A stretch of 17,643 bases of DNA, taken from NCBI GenBank assembly GCA_964577215.1, contig CAZNYK010000085.1, positions 1-17,643 on the forward strand. Reading direction: 5' to 3'. Within the stretch, counting starts at the first letter, position 1. Each line of letters opens with the position of its first letter. This document shows, piece by piece, positions 12,364-17,643 of this stretch. The translations under genes were made by a program, and so were the position numbers. A model generated the notes under the pieces. It was not told where the DNA came from. It saw only the letters and a list, made by a program, of their open reading frames with translations, and searched no databases. The stretch comes from UBA2329 sp964577215 (GTDB lineage Bacteria; Bacteroidota; Bacteroidia; Chitinophagales; Saprospiraceae).

Positions 12364-13809
12364 ATGAAACAAAAGATCATCATAGAGCCCGTAACGCGGG
12401 TGGAAGGCCACGGCAAAGTCACCATTCATTTGGATGAGGGCGGCCGCGTAACCGATTCTTTCTTCCATATTGTGGAATTCCGTGGCTTTGAGCGCTTCAT
12501 ACAGGGCCACCCTTATTGGGAAGTGCCGGTGCTGGTGCAGCGCCTTTGCGGTATTTGCCCGGTGAGCCACCACTTAGCCGCTGCCAAAGCCATTGACCGC
12601 CTGCACGGCTTGGAACCGGAAGACCTGTCGCCCACGGCCACCAAATTGCGCCGCCTGCTCCACTACGGGCAGATTTTCCAGTCGCACGCCTTGCACTTTT
12701 TCTACCTGGCTTCTCCCGACCTGCTCTTCGGCGCCGATGCGCCCGTGGAGCAGCGCAACGTGATAGCGGTCATCAAAGCCAACCAGGAATTGGCGCGCAA
12801 AGGCATTCTCATGCGCAAGTTCGGCCAGGAGATCATCAAAGCCATTGCGGGCAAACGCATTCACGGCATCTGCGCGGTACCGGGCGGCGCGTACAAGACT
12901 TTTTCAGCCGAAGAACGGGACTACTTCCTCATGGGGCGCGCTATTCCTTCTATAGATACAATGACCACCTGGGCCAAGGAAACAGTGGATTTCATCAAGC
13001 AGTACCACGAATCGCACCCGGCTGAAGTCAATGACTTCGCGAATTTCCCCTCCGGCCACCTCGGCTTGGTCACGCCCACCGGCGAATTGGAATTGTACAA
13101 CGGCCGCATGCGCGCCATAGATGCGGAGGGAAATATCACCTTGCCGGACATTCACGACAGCCTGTACCGGGATTACTTCGTCGAAGCGGTGGAACCCTGG
13201 ACCTACCTCAAATTCCCGTATCTCAAAAACATAGGCCGCGAAAACGGATGGAACCGCGTAGGCCCGCTGGCCCGCCTCAACGTGGCCGACAGTATCCCCA
13301 CACCGCTGGCGCAGCAGGAGTTCGAGTTGTTCCGCGCTGCCGGCCCATGGCCCAATCACCACAGCATGCACTACCACTGGGCGCGCCTCATTGAAATGCT
13401 GCACTGCGCCGAAGTGATGAAAGACTTGTTGCTGGACGAGGAAATCCTCAGCGATGACCTCATGCGCGAAGGAGAACGGCGCCCGCAGGGCATCGGCATC
13501 ATCGAAGCGCCGCGCGGTACCCTCATCCACTACTACGAAGCCGACGAAAAGGGGAAAGTGACCAAGTGCAACCTCATCGTTTCCACCACGCACAACAACG
13601 AAGCGATGAACCGCGCCGTGCGCGCAGTAGCTTCCGCTGAACTCGACCGCCAGCCGGAGATCACCGACGGCATGCTCAACAAGGTGGAAGTGGCCATCCG
13701 CGCTTACGACCCCTGCCTGAGCTGCGCCACCCATGCGCTGGGCCAGATGCCGCTGCAAGTGCAGGTGTTCGACCACGAGGGCAAGCTGCTGCAGGAGCGG
13801 GTGCGGTAA
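12364..13809 (+). CDS. hoxH: [NiFe]-hydrogenase large subunit HoxH, group 3d type (481 aa)
   Basis: HoxH holds the NiFe(CN)2CO centre that splits or forms H2. The N-terminal motif RLCGICPVSHH gives Ni/Fe ligands C62 and C65. The C-terminal motif DPCLSCATH gives C451 and C454, with H457 just before the expected cleavage site. The 24 residues after H457 (ALGQMPLQVQVFDHEGKLLQERVR in two parts: ALGQMPLQVQ and VFDHEGKLLQERVR) are the pro-peptide normally removed after metal insertion. The N-terminus IIIEPVTRVEGHGKV and blocks such as VEFRGFERFIQGHP and EAPRGTLIHYY fit group 3d large subunits of ~480-490 aa. All four metal-binding cysteines are present, so the enzyme should be active. It needs HypA-F proteins, none of which are in the window. 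The stop codon is 16 bp before an assembly gap. Confidence 0.95.
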   Translation: MKQKIIIEPVTRVEGHGKVTIHLDEGGRVTDSFFHIVEFRGFERFIQGHPYWEVPVLVQRLCGICPVSHHLAAAKAIDRLHGLEPEDLSPTATKLRRLLHYGQIFQSHALHFFYLASPDLLFGADAPVEQRNVIAVIKANQELARKGILMRKFGQEIIKAIAGKRIHGICAVPGGAYKTFSAEERDYFLMGRAIPSIDTMTTWAKETVDFIKQYHESHPAEVNDFANFPSGHLGLVTPTGELELYNGRMRAIDAEGNITLPDIHDSLYRDYFVEAVEPWTYLKFPYLKNIGRENGWNRVGPLARLNVADSIPTPLAQQEFELFRAAGPWPNHHSMHYHWARLIEMLHCAEVMKDLLLDEEILSDDLMREGERRPQGIGIIEAPRGTLIHYYEADEKGKVTKCNLIVSTTHNNEAMNRAVRAVASAELDRQPEITDGMLNKVEVAIRAYDPCLSCATHALGQMPLQVQVFDHEGKLLQERVR

Positions 13810-13810
13810 G

Positions 13811-13939
13811 TACCGGCGACTTCAGNNNNNNNNNNNNNNNNNNNNNNNNNNNNNNNNNNNNNNNNNNNNNNNNNNNNNNNNNNNNNNNNNNNNNNNNNNN
13901 NNNNNNNNNNNNNNNNNNNNNNNNNACCAGCGACTTCAG
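13811..13939. other. 100-N assembly gap flanked by copies of a 14-bp repeat
   Basis: Positions 13826-13925 are N (exactly 100, a usual placeholder length). The left flank ends ACCGGCGACTTCAG (12-bp core at 13814-13825) and the right flank begins ACCAGCGACTTCAG (13926-13939), identical at 13 of 14 positions. After the right copy, GCCGCCGG can pair back imperfectly with CCAGCG, suggesting a palindromic unit. The gap therefore most likely replaces a tandem or inverted repeat that broke the assembly between hoxH and hoxW. True length is unknown. Confidence 0.75.
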
Positions 13940-13988
13940 CCGCCGGCACGGCAAAATATAGAACTTCACCGCCTGAAAACAACCTTCA

Positions 13989-14483
13989 ATGACAGGGATT
14001 CACAACCAGGAAAATTCTGAGCGAATAAAGTTCTCTGATGTTCATCGGCGTCTTAAGTCCCCCCTGCTGATCGCCATCGGCAATGACGCCCGGCAGGATG
14101 ACGGCCTCGGCTGGGCTTTTGCCCGTGCGCTCCAGGATGAAGGCCGCTTCGAGGGCGCTGTCGAATACCGCTATCAACTACAGGTAGAAGACGCCGATCT
14201 CATCGCCCATTACGAAAATGTCATTTTTGTGGATGCCTCTAAAGAAGCGCTTCCCCAGGGGTATGCCTTCACCCGCCTGGAGCCGGTACTGGATTTCGCA
14301 TTTAGCACCCATGCGCTTTCGCCGGCCGCCGTACTCTCCTTGTGCGATACCGTCTATGGCCGCCGGCCGGAGGCCTGGCTGCTGGCCATTGGCGGCGAGT
14401 CGTGGGAGTTGGAATTCGGGTTGAGCGAGGCCGGGGAGCGCAACCTGGCAGCGGCGCTGCGAGGCGACGTACAGCCTCATTAA
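13989..14483 (+). CDS. hoxW: Hydrogenase maturation endopeptidase (HoxW-type, HybD/HyaD family, 164 aa)
   Basis: This family removes the C-terminal pro-peptide of the NiFe large subunit after nickel insertion, after the His of DPCxxCxxH. The family start motif is clear: LLIAIGNDARQDDGLGW (27-42). Candidate nickel-contact residues, by comparison with HybD, are D38, D82 (IFVDA) and H108 (FSTHALSP). The C-terminal part LAIGGESWELEFGLSEAGERNL also fits the family. The N-terminus has ~22 residues before the first beta-strand, which is long; a later start cannot be excluded, although no nearby in-frame ATG is better. It follows hoxH, its expected substrate, across the assembly gap, so cotranscription is likely but cannot be proven. 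The symbol rests on context. Confidence 0.87.
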   Translation: MTGIHNQENSERIKFSDVHRRLKSPLLIAIGNDARQDDGLGWAFARALQDEGRFEGAVEYRYQLQVEDADLIAHYENVIFVDASKEALPQGYAFTRLEPVLDFAFSTHALSPAAVLSLCDTVYGRRPEAWLLAIGGESWELEFGLSEAGERNLAAALRGDVQPH

Positions 14484-14709
14484 ACCTAAGCCAAAATGGC
14501 GTTCCTGCCGCTTCTGCCGCCTGCCCGCAGCAGCTACCGTTTATACACAACTGTATCGTTTCAAATAAACCGCCGGCGCTGCGCCGGAGGGGTAGCGACC
14601 GGCACACTCTCTACCTCCGCTTCGCTATGGCAGACAAGCCGACCTCCGCTTCGATACGACAGGCAAGCAAGACTTCTTCTGGGAACACAGGGTTTCGCGG
14701 AGGAACCGC

Positions 14710-14731
14710 CTGCCCCGCCGGGGCGGGGCAG
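14710..14731. repeat. Perfect GC palindrome, 10-bp arms
   Basis: CTGCCCCGCC and GGCGGGGCAG flank a 2-bp centre. All 20 arm bases pair. No T-tract follows on either strand, so it is not an obvious terminator. It sits among other dyads and is probably a mobile palindromic repeat copy. Confidence 0.8.
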
Positions 14732-14845
14732 TCAGGGAGACACACGGAGGAAAACTCCGTGAAACTCCTTTCCCTCTGTGAGCCTCCGTGTCCAATTAAT
14801 TAGAGGCCACGGAGGTCTTACCTTTCCGGTGCGCAGGAGGCGTCG

Positions 14846-14853
14846 CAAAGGTA
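14846..14853 (-). promoter_or_regulatory. Candidate -7 promoter box, minus strand
   Basis: The minus strand reads TACCTTTG, a perfect TAnnTTTG. It would transcribe leftward through the hairpin-rich region 14484-14840, where no gene is found. It may be chance, or the promoter of a non-coding RNA or of a decayed gene. Confidence 0.3.
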
Positions 14854-14922
14854 GCATTCCCAAAGAGGAGTTGCGTATAAACAGTAGCCGCAGAAGACTG
14901 CGCCAATATCCGTTCCATTGCG

Positions 14923-14930
14923 TACTTTTG
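14923..14930 (+). promoter_or_regulatory. -7 promoter box of the TonB-C/TPR gene
   Basis: TACTTTTG matches the Bacteroidota -7 consensus TAnnTTTG and lies 24 bp before the start codon at 14955. No clear -33 TTG is seen 19-21 bp upstream. Confidence 0.6.
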
Positions 14931-14954
14931 CGCCGTTCAAGACAGATAACGCAC

Positions 14955-16040
14955 ATGAGAAACGCAATAATCACCCTGATACTCACTGCATGCGCAGGTA
15001 TCGCGGTTCATGCCCAGAGCGCTCCCGCCGACACCATTATATATAGTGTGGCAGATGAAATGCCCCGTTTTCCGGGTTGTGAAAACCCCGACAGCACCAT
15101 GGAGGCCCGGCAGCGCTGCGCCCAGCAACGGCTCCTGGAGTTTGTGTACGGCAACATCGAGTATCCCCTCGAGGCCAGGCAAAAAGGTCACGAAGGCAAT
15201 GTCGTGGTCAGCTTTGTGGTGGAACCTCAAGACGGCAGCATATCCAATATCCGCATTGTGCGCAATGTGGAGGGGGGCTGCGGCGATGAGGCCGTGCGGG
15301 TCGTAAATTTGATGAATGAGGCCGGACTCCGCTGGGTGCCGGGCAAAAAAGGCGGCAGGCCCGTCCGGGTGCAGATCAACCTGCCCGTTCGCTTCAAACT
15401 GGAAGAAGCCCTGCCCTATACTTTGGCGGGCCTCGATACCATCTACACCGAATTTGATACTCCTTTGGAATACATCGGCGGCGAGCAGGCACTTTCCGAT
15501 TACCTCGGCAAGGCAGTCAAATACCCCGCTTCCGGAAATGCAGCCTGTCTCATCGGAGAAATAGACATACAACTGCTCGTGTATCCCGACGCTGACGTGC
15601 GCATTTTGAATATGACCGATTACAGCGACCTCGGCTTCGATTTCTGGTTTGAAGCCGCATACGCTTCCGCAGGCACGCTGGGGCAGTGGAAACCTGCGCA
15701 ATTTGAGGGCCGCAACGTACCCTCCGCCTACAGCCTCAGCATTTCCTTCATACCTACAACTGCGGAATGCAAAGAGCGCGTGGATACCTACAACAAAGCC
15801 ATGGGCCTGGCTGAAGAAGGAGAGCAACTGTACAACAGTGGAGACCAGGAGGCCGGCATGGCCAAACTGAACGAAGCCATTGAATTGTTTCCCGGCAACG
15901 CAGCTTTTCTATTTATGCGCGGGCAGGCCTATCTCAACCAAAATAAATTCGCGGAAGCCTGCTCCGACTTGCTCAGAGGCCGGAGCATTGCCATGGTGAA
16001 CTGGTTTGACAATATCCTCGCTGTGATCTGCCGCAGGTAA
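14955..16040 (+). CDS. Secreted protein with two TonB-C-like domains and TPRs (361 aa)
   Basis: Residues 1-20 are a signal peptide (MRNAIITLILTACAGIAVHA). Residues ~60-147 form a TonB C-terminal-like domain: YPLEARQKGHEGNVVVSFVVEPQDGSISNIRIVRNVEGGCGDEAVRVV. Residues ~168-266 look like a second, degenerate copy (GGEQALSDYLGKAVKYP ... GEIDIQLLVYPDADV). Residues ~278-345 are TPR-like (AEEGEQLYNSGDQEAGMAKLNEAIELFPGNAAFLFMRGQAYLNQNKFAEACSDL). There is no N-terminal membrane anchor apart from the cleavable signal and no Pro-rich spacer, so it is unlikely to be a genuine energy-transducing TonB. Such stand-alone secreted TonB-C proteins are common in Bacteroidota and mostly uncharacterised. The start at 14955 begins the signal peptide and follows a -7 box by 24 bp. 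It converges with serC. Confidence 0.8.
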   Translation: MRNAIITLILTACAGIAVHAQSAPADTIIYSVADEMPRFPGCENPDSTMEARQRCAQQRLLEFVYGNIEYPLEARQKGHEGNVVVSFVVEPQDGSISNIRIVRNVEGGCGDEAVRVVNLMNEAGLRWVPGKKGGRPVRVQINLPVRFKLEEALPYTLAGLDTIYTEFDTPLEYIGGEQALSDYLGKAVKYPASGNAACLIGEIDIQLLVYPDADVRILNMTDYSDLGFDFWFEAAYASAGTLGQWKPAQFEGRNVPSAYSLSISFIPTTAECKERVDTYNKAMGLAEEGEQLYNSGDQEAGMAKLNEAIELFPGNAAFLFMRGQAYLNQNKFAEACSDLLRGRSIAMVNWFDNILAVICRR

Positions 16041-16097
16041 GGCCGGGCATTCTGCAAAGCATCCGCTCATCCTCGCGTCTTCCCGATCCTTTTCATC

Positions 16098-16121
16098 CAT
16101 AGGGACAAGCAGAGTCCTATG
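16098..16121. other. Weak hairpin overlapping the serC stop codon
   Basis: CATAGGGAC (16098-16106) pairs with GTCCTATG (16114-16121) with one bulged G and a 7-nt loop. It lies in the 76-bp gap between the convergent TonB-C/TPR gene and serC. No T-tract follows on either side, so any role in bidirectional termination is doubtful. Nothing else stands out in 16041-16116. Confidence 0.3.
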
Positions 16122-17187
16122 CAGACACCCGTGCAAACTCACGCATCACGTCCACTAATACTTGTACGCTTTCCTTAGGCAAGGCATTGTAAATAGAAGC
16201 CCGGAAACCGCCCACAGACCGGTGTCCCTTGATCCCGACGATGCCGGCTTCTTTGCACATTTCCATAAACGGCGCCTCGTGCTCCGGTCTTACCGGTACA
16301 AAGCAGGCATTCATCAGCGAGCGGTCTTCCTCATTGACTGTGCCTTTGAAACAGGGGTTGGCATCTATCTCGTCGTAAAGCAATTGGGCCTTTTGCACGT
16401 TGTGCAATGCAATGGCATCCAGGCCGCCCTGCGCCTTGATCCAGCGCAGCGTGAGCATCAGGGTGTAGATGGGGAATACAGGCGGCGTATTGTACATGGA
16501 GCCGTTGTCGATGTGCGTGCGGTAATCCAGCATGGCAGGCAATTTCCGGTTCACATGCCCGAGCAAGTCCTTGCGCAGGATGACCAAGGTCACGCCTGCC
16601 GGGCCGAGGTTCTTCTGTGCCCCGGCGTAGATCAATCCAAAACGCTCTATGTCGAACGGCCGGCTGAACATATCCGACGACATGTCGCACACAATCGGCG
16701 TTTCCGTTTCCGGCCACTCGTGTATCTGGGTGCCGAAAATGGTGTTGTTGCTCGTGAGATGCAGGTATTTAGCGGATGGAGGAACAGCGTAATCCTTTGG
16801 TATAAAAGAGTAGTTGCTCTCTTTGGAAGACGCTGCGATCTCTACCTTACCGAAGTTTTTTGCCTCTTTGGCGGCTTTCGAGGCCCAGGAGCCGGAATCC
16901 ACATAGCAGGCAGTATCTGCTTCGTTCAGCAGGTTCATCGGCGCCATAAAGAACTGGGTGCTGGCGCCGCCGCTCAGAAAGAGCACGCCATATGCATCGC
17001 CTGCGCCGCTCAGTTCTCTCACCAATGCCTCCGCTTCCGCCATGACCGCTTCAAACTCTTTGGTGCGATGCGATATTTCCAGGATGGACAACCCCATCCC
17101 ATTGAAATCAACGGCTGCGCGGGCTGCCGCTTCCATTACGCTTGCCGGCAGAATGGCTGGGCCGGCGCTGAAATTGTGTTTTTTCAT
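16117..17187 (-). CDS. serC: Phosphoserine aminotransferase SerC (356 aa)
   Basis: SerC is the PLP-dependent second enzyme of serine synthesis: 3-phosphohydroxypyruvate plus glutamate gives phosphoserine plus 2-oxoglutarate. It can also act on the pyridoxal-phosphate pathway intermediate in some bacteria. Evidence: NFSAGPAILP start (5-14), SILEISHRTKEF (34-45), FLSGGASTQF (70-79), CDMSSDMFSRP (167-177), and the PLP-lysine motif YAGAQKNLGPAG with K192, and GGFRASIYNALP near the end. The length matches the family (~360). The start at 17187 gives MKKHNFSAGP, the usual N-terminus; 17 further upstream codons are open but would overlap the promoter. A minus-strand TACCTTTG box lies ~49 bp upstream. 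serA, a frequent neighbour in this phylum, is not downstream; serC appears to be monocistronic here. Confidence 0.96.
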   Translation of the reverse strand: MKKHNFSAGPAILPASVMEAAARAAVDFNGMGLSILEISHRTKEFEAVMAEAEALVRELSGAGDAYGVLFLSGGASTQFFMAPMNLLNEADTACYVDSGSWASKAAKEAKNFGKVEIAASSKESNYSFIPKDYAVPPSAKYLHLTSNNTIFGTQIHEWPETETPIVCDMSSDMFSRPFDIERFGLIYAGAQKNLGPAGVTLVILRKDLLGHVNRKLPAMLDYRTHIDNGSMYNTPPVFPIYTLMLTLRWIKAQGGLDAIALHNVQKAQLLYDEIDANPCFKGTVNEEDRSLMNACFVPVRPEHEAPFMEMCKEAGIVGIKGHRSVGGFRASIYNALPKESVQVLVDVMREFARVSA

Positions 17188-17235
17188 AGGTCGAGTAATT
17201 TGAAGGAGAGTCATTGCGCTTTTTGGAACGCGGGG

Positions 17236-17243
17236 CAAAGGTA
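17236..17243 (-). promoter_or_regulatory. serC: -7 promoter box of serC
   Basis: The minus strand reads TACCTTTG, a perfect match to TAnnTTTG, 49 bp before the serC start codon. No clear -33 element is seen. Confidence 0.6.
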
Positions 17244-17386
17244 GCGCTTGTCTTCATTTGGAGAAAGTGAATTCTTTTCATTGCATGGCGCCAATCCACA
17301 ATCAGCGATTATCAAAAAAAATGCATTTACTTCTTACGCACTAAGCGTTGATTATCAGTTTTATTTTGGTGCGCCATTTTTCATAC

Positions 17387-17450
17387 TCAGTATTTTTTAT
17401 TTTTTTTCTAAAAAAAGGCTTGACAGATACAGGATATGGTCGTACTTTTG
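17387..17450 (+). promoter_or_regulatory. Strong promoter with A/T tract, TTGACA and TACTTTTG
   Basis: An A/T-only run (about 17391-17416, with single C) resembles an UP element. TTGACA (17420-17425) is followed after 17 bp by TACTTTTG (17443-17450). The TTG to -7 distance of 20 bp fits the Bacteroidota TTG/TAnnTTTG arrangement. It is the best promoter in the window, and no start codon with a long frame follows before the next promoter, which suggests an untranslated product. Confidence 0.65.
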
Positions 17451-17455
17451 CATCC

Positions 17456-17514
17456 GCTTTTGAAAGCAGGTCGTTCAAAATGTTGTACGACAAAGAACCG
17501 AAGGGTTATTTTTT
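17456..17514 (+). ncRNA. Candidate small RNA with three hairpins and terminator
   Basis: Directly after the promoter come three dyads: GCTTT-TG-AAAGC (17456-17467), GTCGT...ACGAC (17470-17474 with 17487-17491) and AACC-GAAG-GGTT (17496-17507). The last is followed by ATTTTTT (17508-17514), a weak intrinsic terminator. A transcript of about 60 nt is predicted. I do not match it to a known RNA family. The last stem is only 4 bp, so termination may be partial and the RNA could be a leader of the downstream gene. Confidence 0.4.
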
Positions 17515-17559
17515 GTGTTATTTTTAATGGCTAAAAGGTGAACGGATTCAAAAAAACCG

Positions 17560-17643
17560 TACCTTTGCGGCCCGCCTCAAATCAGAGGCGCCACACGATT
17601 GACAACAAGGAGCGATCCTGAAGATACCGGATCATTTAACGTG
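17560..17643 (+). promoter_or_regulatory. Promoter and structured leader of a gene beyond the right edge
   Basis: TACCTTTG (17560-17567) is a perfect -7 box. The expected transcript then contains GCCTC-AAATCA-GAGGC (17574-17578 with 17585-17589) and GATCC...GGATC near 17617-17635. No coding start is evident before the window ends at 17643. The leader is at least ~70 nt, long enough for a regulatory structure, but I do not recognise a riboswitch or ribosomal-protein leader motif. Confidence 0.45.

Larger units (their letters stand above)
14484..14954. repeat. Repeat- and hairpin-rich intergenic region
   Basis: 471 bp with no credible gene. It contains: a hairpin CCGGCGC-T-GCGCCGG (14573-14587); a 29-bp imperfect tandem pair beginning ACCTCCGCTTCG (14613-14641 and 14642-14670); a perfect 22-bp palindrome, arms CTGCCCCGCC and GGCGGGGCAG (14710-14731); a hairpin CACGGAG-GAAAA-CTCCGTG (14743-14761); and CCTCCGTG...CACGGAGG (14783-14790 and 14808-14815). 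These look like interspersed palindromic elements stacked together. A minus-strand TACCTTTG box is at 14846-14853. Confidence 0.75.

Noticed and set aside
14710..14731. GC palindrome as a terminator of the hox operon
   Set aside because: No T-tract follows on the plus strand and it is 227 bp past the hoxW stop.
14342..14803. Plus-strand frames of 153 and 88 codons after hoxW
   Set aside because: One overlaps hoxW out of frame, and both run through palindromes and tandem repeats; the protein sequences are Arg/Pro-rich with no domain or start signal.
17248..17463. 71-codon plus-strand frame with hydrophobic segment
   Set aside because: It begins with TTG, is encoded by an A/T-rich promoter tract and overlaps the serC promoter region; the apparent hydrophobicity comes from T-runs.

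Overview
The window looks like a chromosomal contig of a Bacteroidota bacterium, most likely of the Saprospiria/Saprospiraceae type. The evidence is type IX secretion (T9SS) type-A sorting domains on two small proteins, Bacteroidota -7 promoter boxes (TAnnTTTG) in front of several genes, start sites in A/T-rich leaders with little Shine-Dalgarno signal, and a secreted TonB-C/TPR protein. The taxonomic guess is inference. A 100-N scaffold gap at 13826-13925 shows it is a draft assembly.

Left region (118-8959, all minus strand): two small T9SS proteins (call them A1, 8459-8959, and A2, 2432-2932) and three large secreted fibre-like proteins (B1, 5964-8426; B2, 3184-5850; B3, 118-2370). In transcription order this is A1-B1-B2, a strong intrinsic terminator, then A2-B3. 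A1 and A2 are paralogues of identical length (166 aa). B1, B2 and B3 share a secreted N-terminal domain, a variable repeat shaft that resembles phage tail-fibre repeats, and a C-terminal domain around a (S/G)ADYAE(W/Y)L motif that resembles the chaperone/autoprotease ends of phage fibres. B2 is a mosaic: its first ~234 residues align without gaps to B1 and its last ~410 residues to B3. A G9 tract upstream of A2 and tandem repeats in the B shafts suggest a locus that varies in expression and fibre length. This is the best candidate for an undescribed system here; its function is unknown.

Middle region (9250-14483, plus strand): a compact NAD-reducing bidirectional [NiFe]-hydrogenase operon (group 3d type): hoxF (diaphorase, NuoE-NuoF-like), a single-ORF fusion of hoxU and hoxY, hoxH (NiFe large subunit) and a HoxW-type endopeptidase that would trim the 24-residue HoxH tail. 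Electrons would pass from H2 at the HoxH NiFe site through the HoxY and HoxU clusters to FMN/NAD in HoxF. The general hyp maturation genes are not in the window. A hairpin repeat lies between hoxUY and hoxH, and a repeat-associated assembly gap lies between hoxH and hoxW.

Right region (14484-17643): a repeat-rich 471-bp intergenic stretch, a secreted protein with two TonB-C-like domains and TPRs (plus), convergent serC (minus), and a 456-bp gene-free right end. That end carries a strong promoter followed by three small hairpins (candidate small RNA) and a second promoter with a structured leader for a gene beyond the window.
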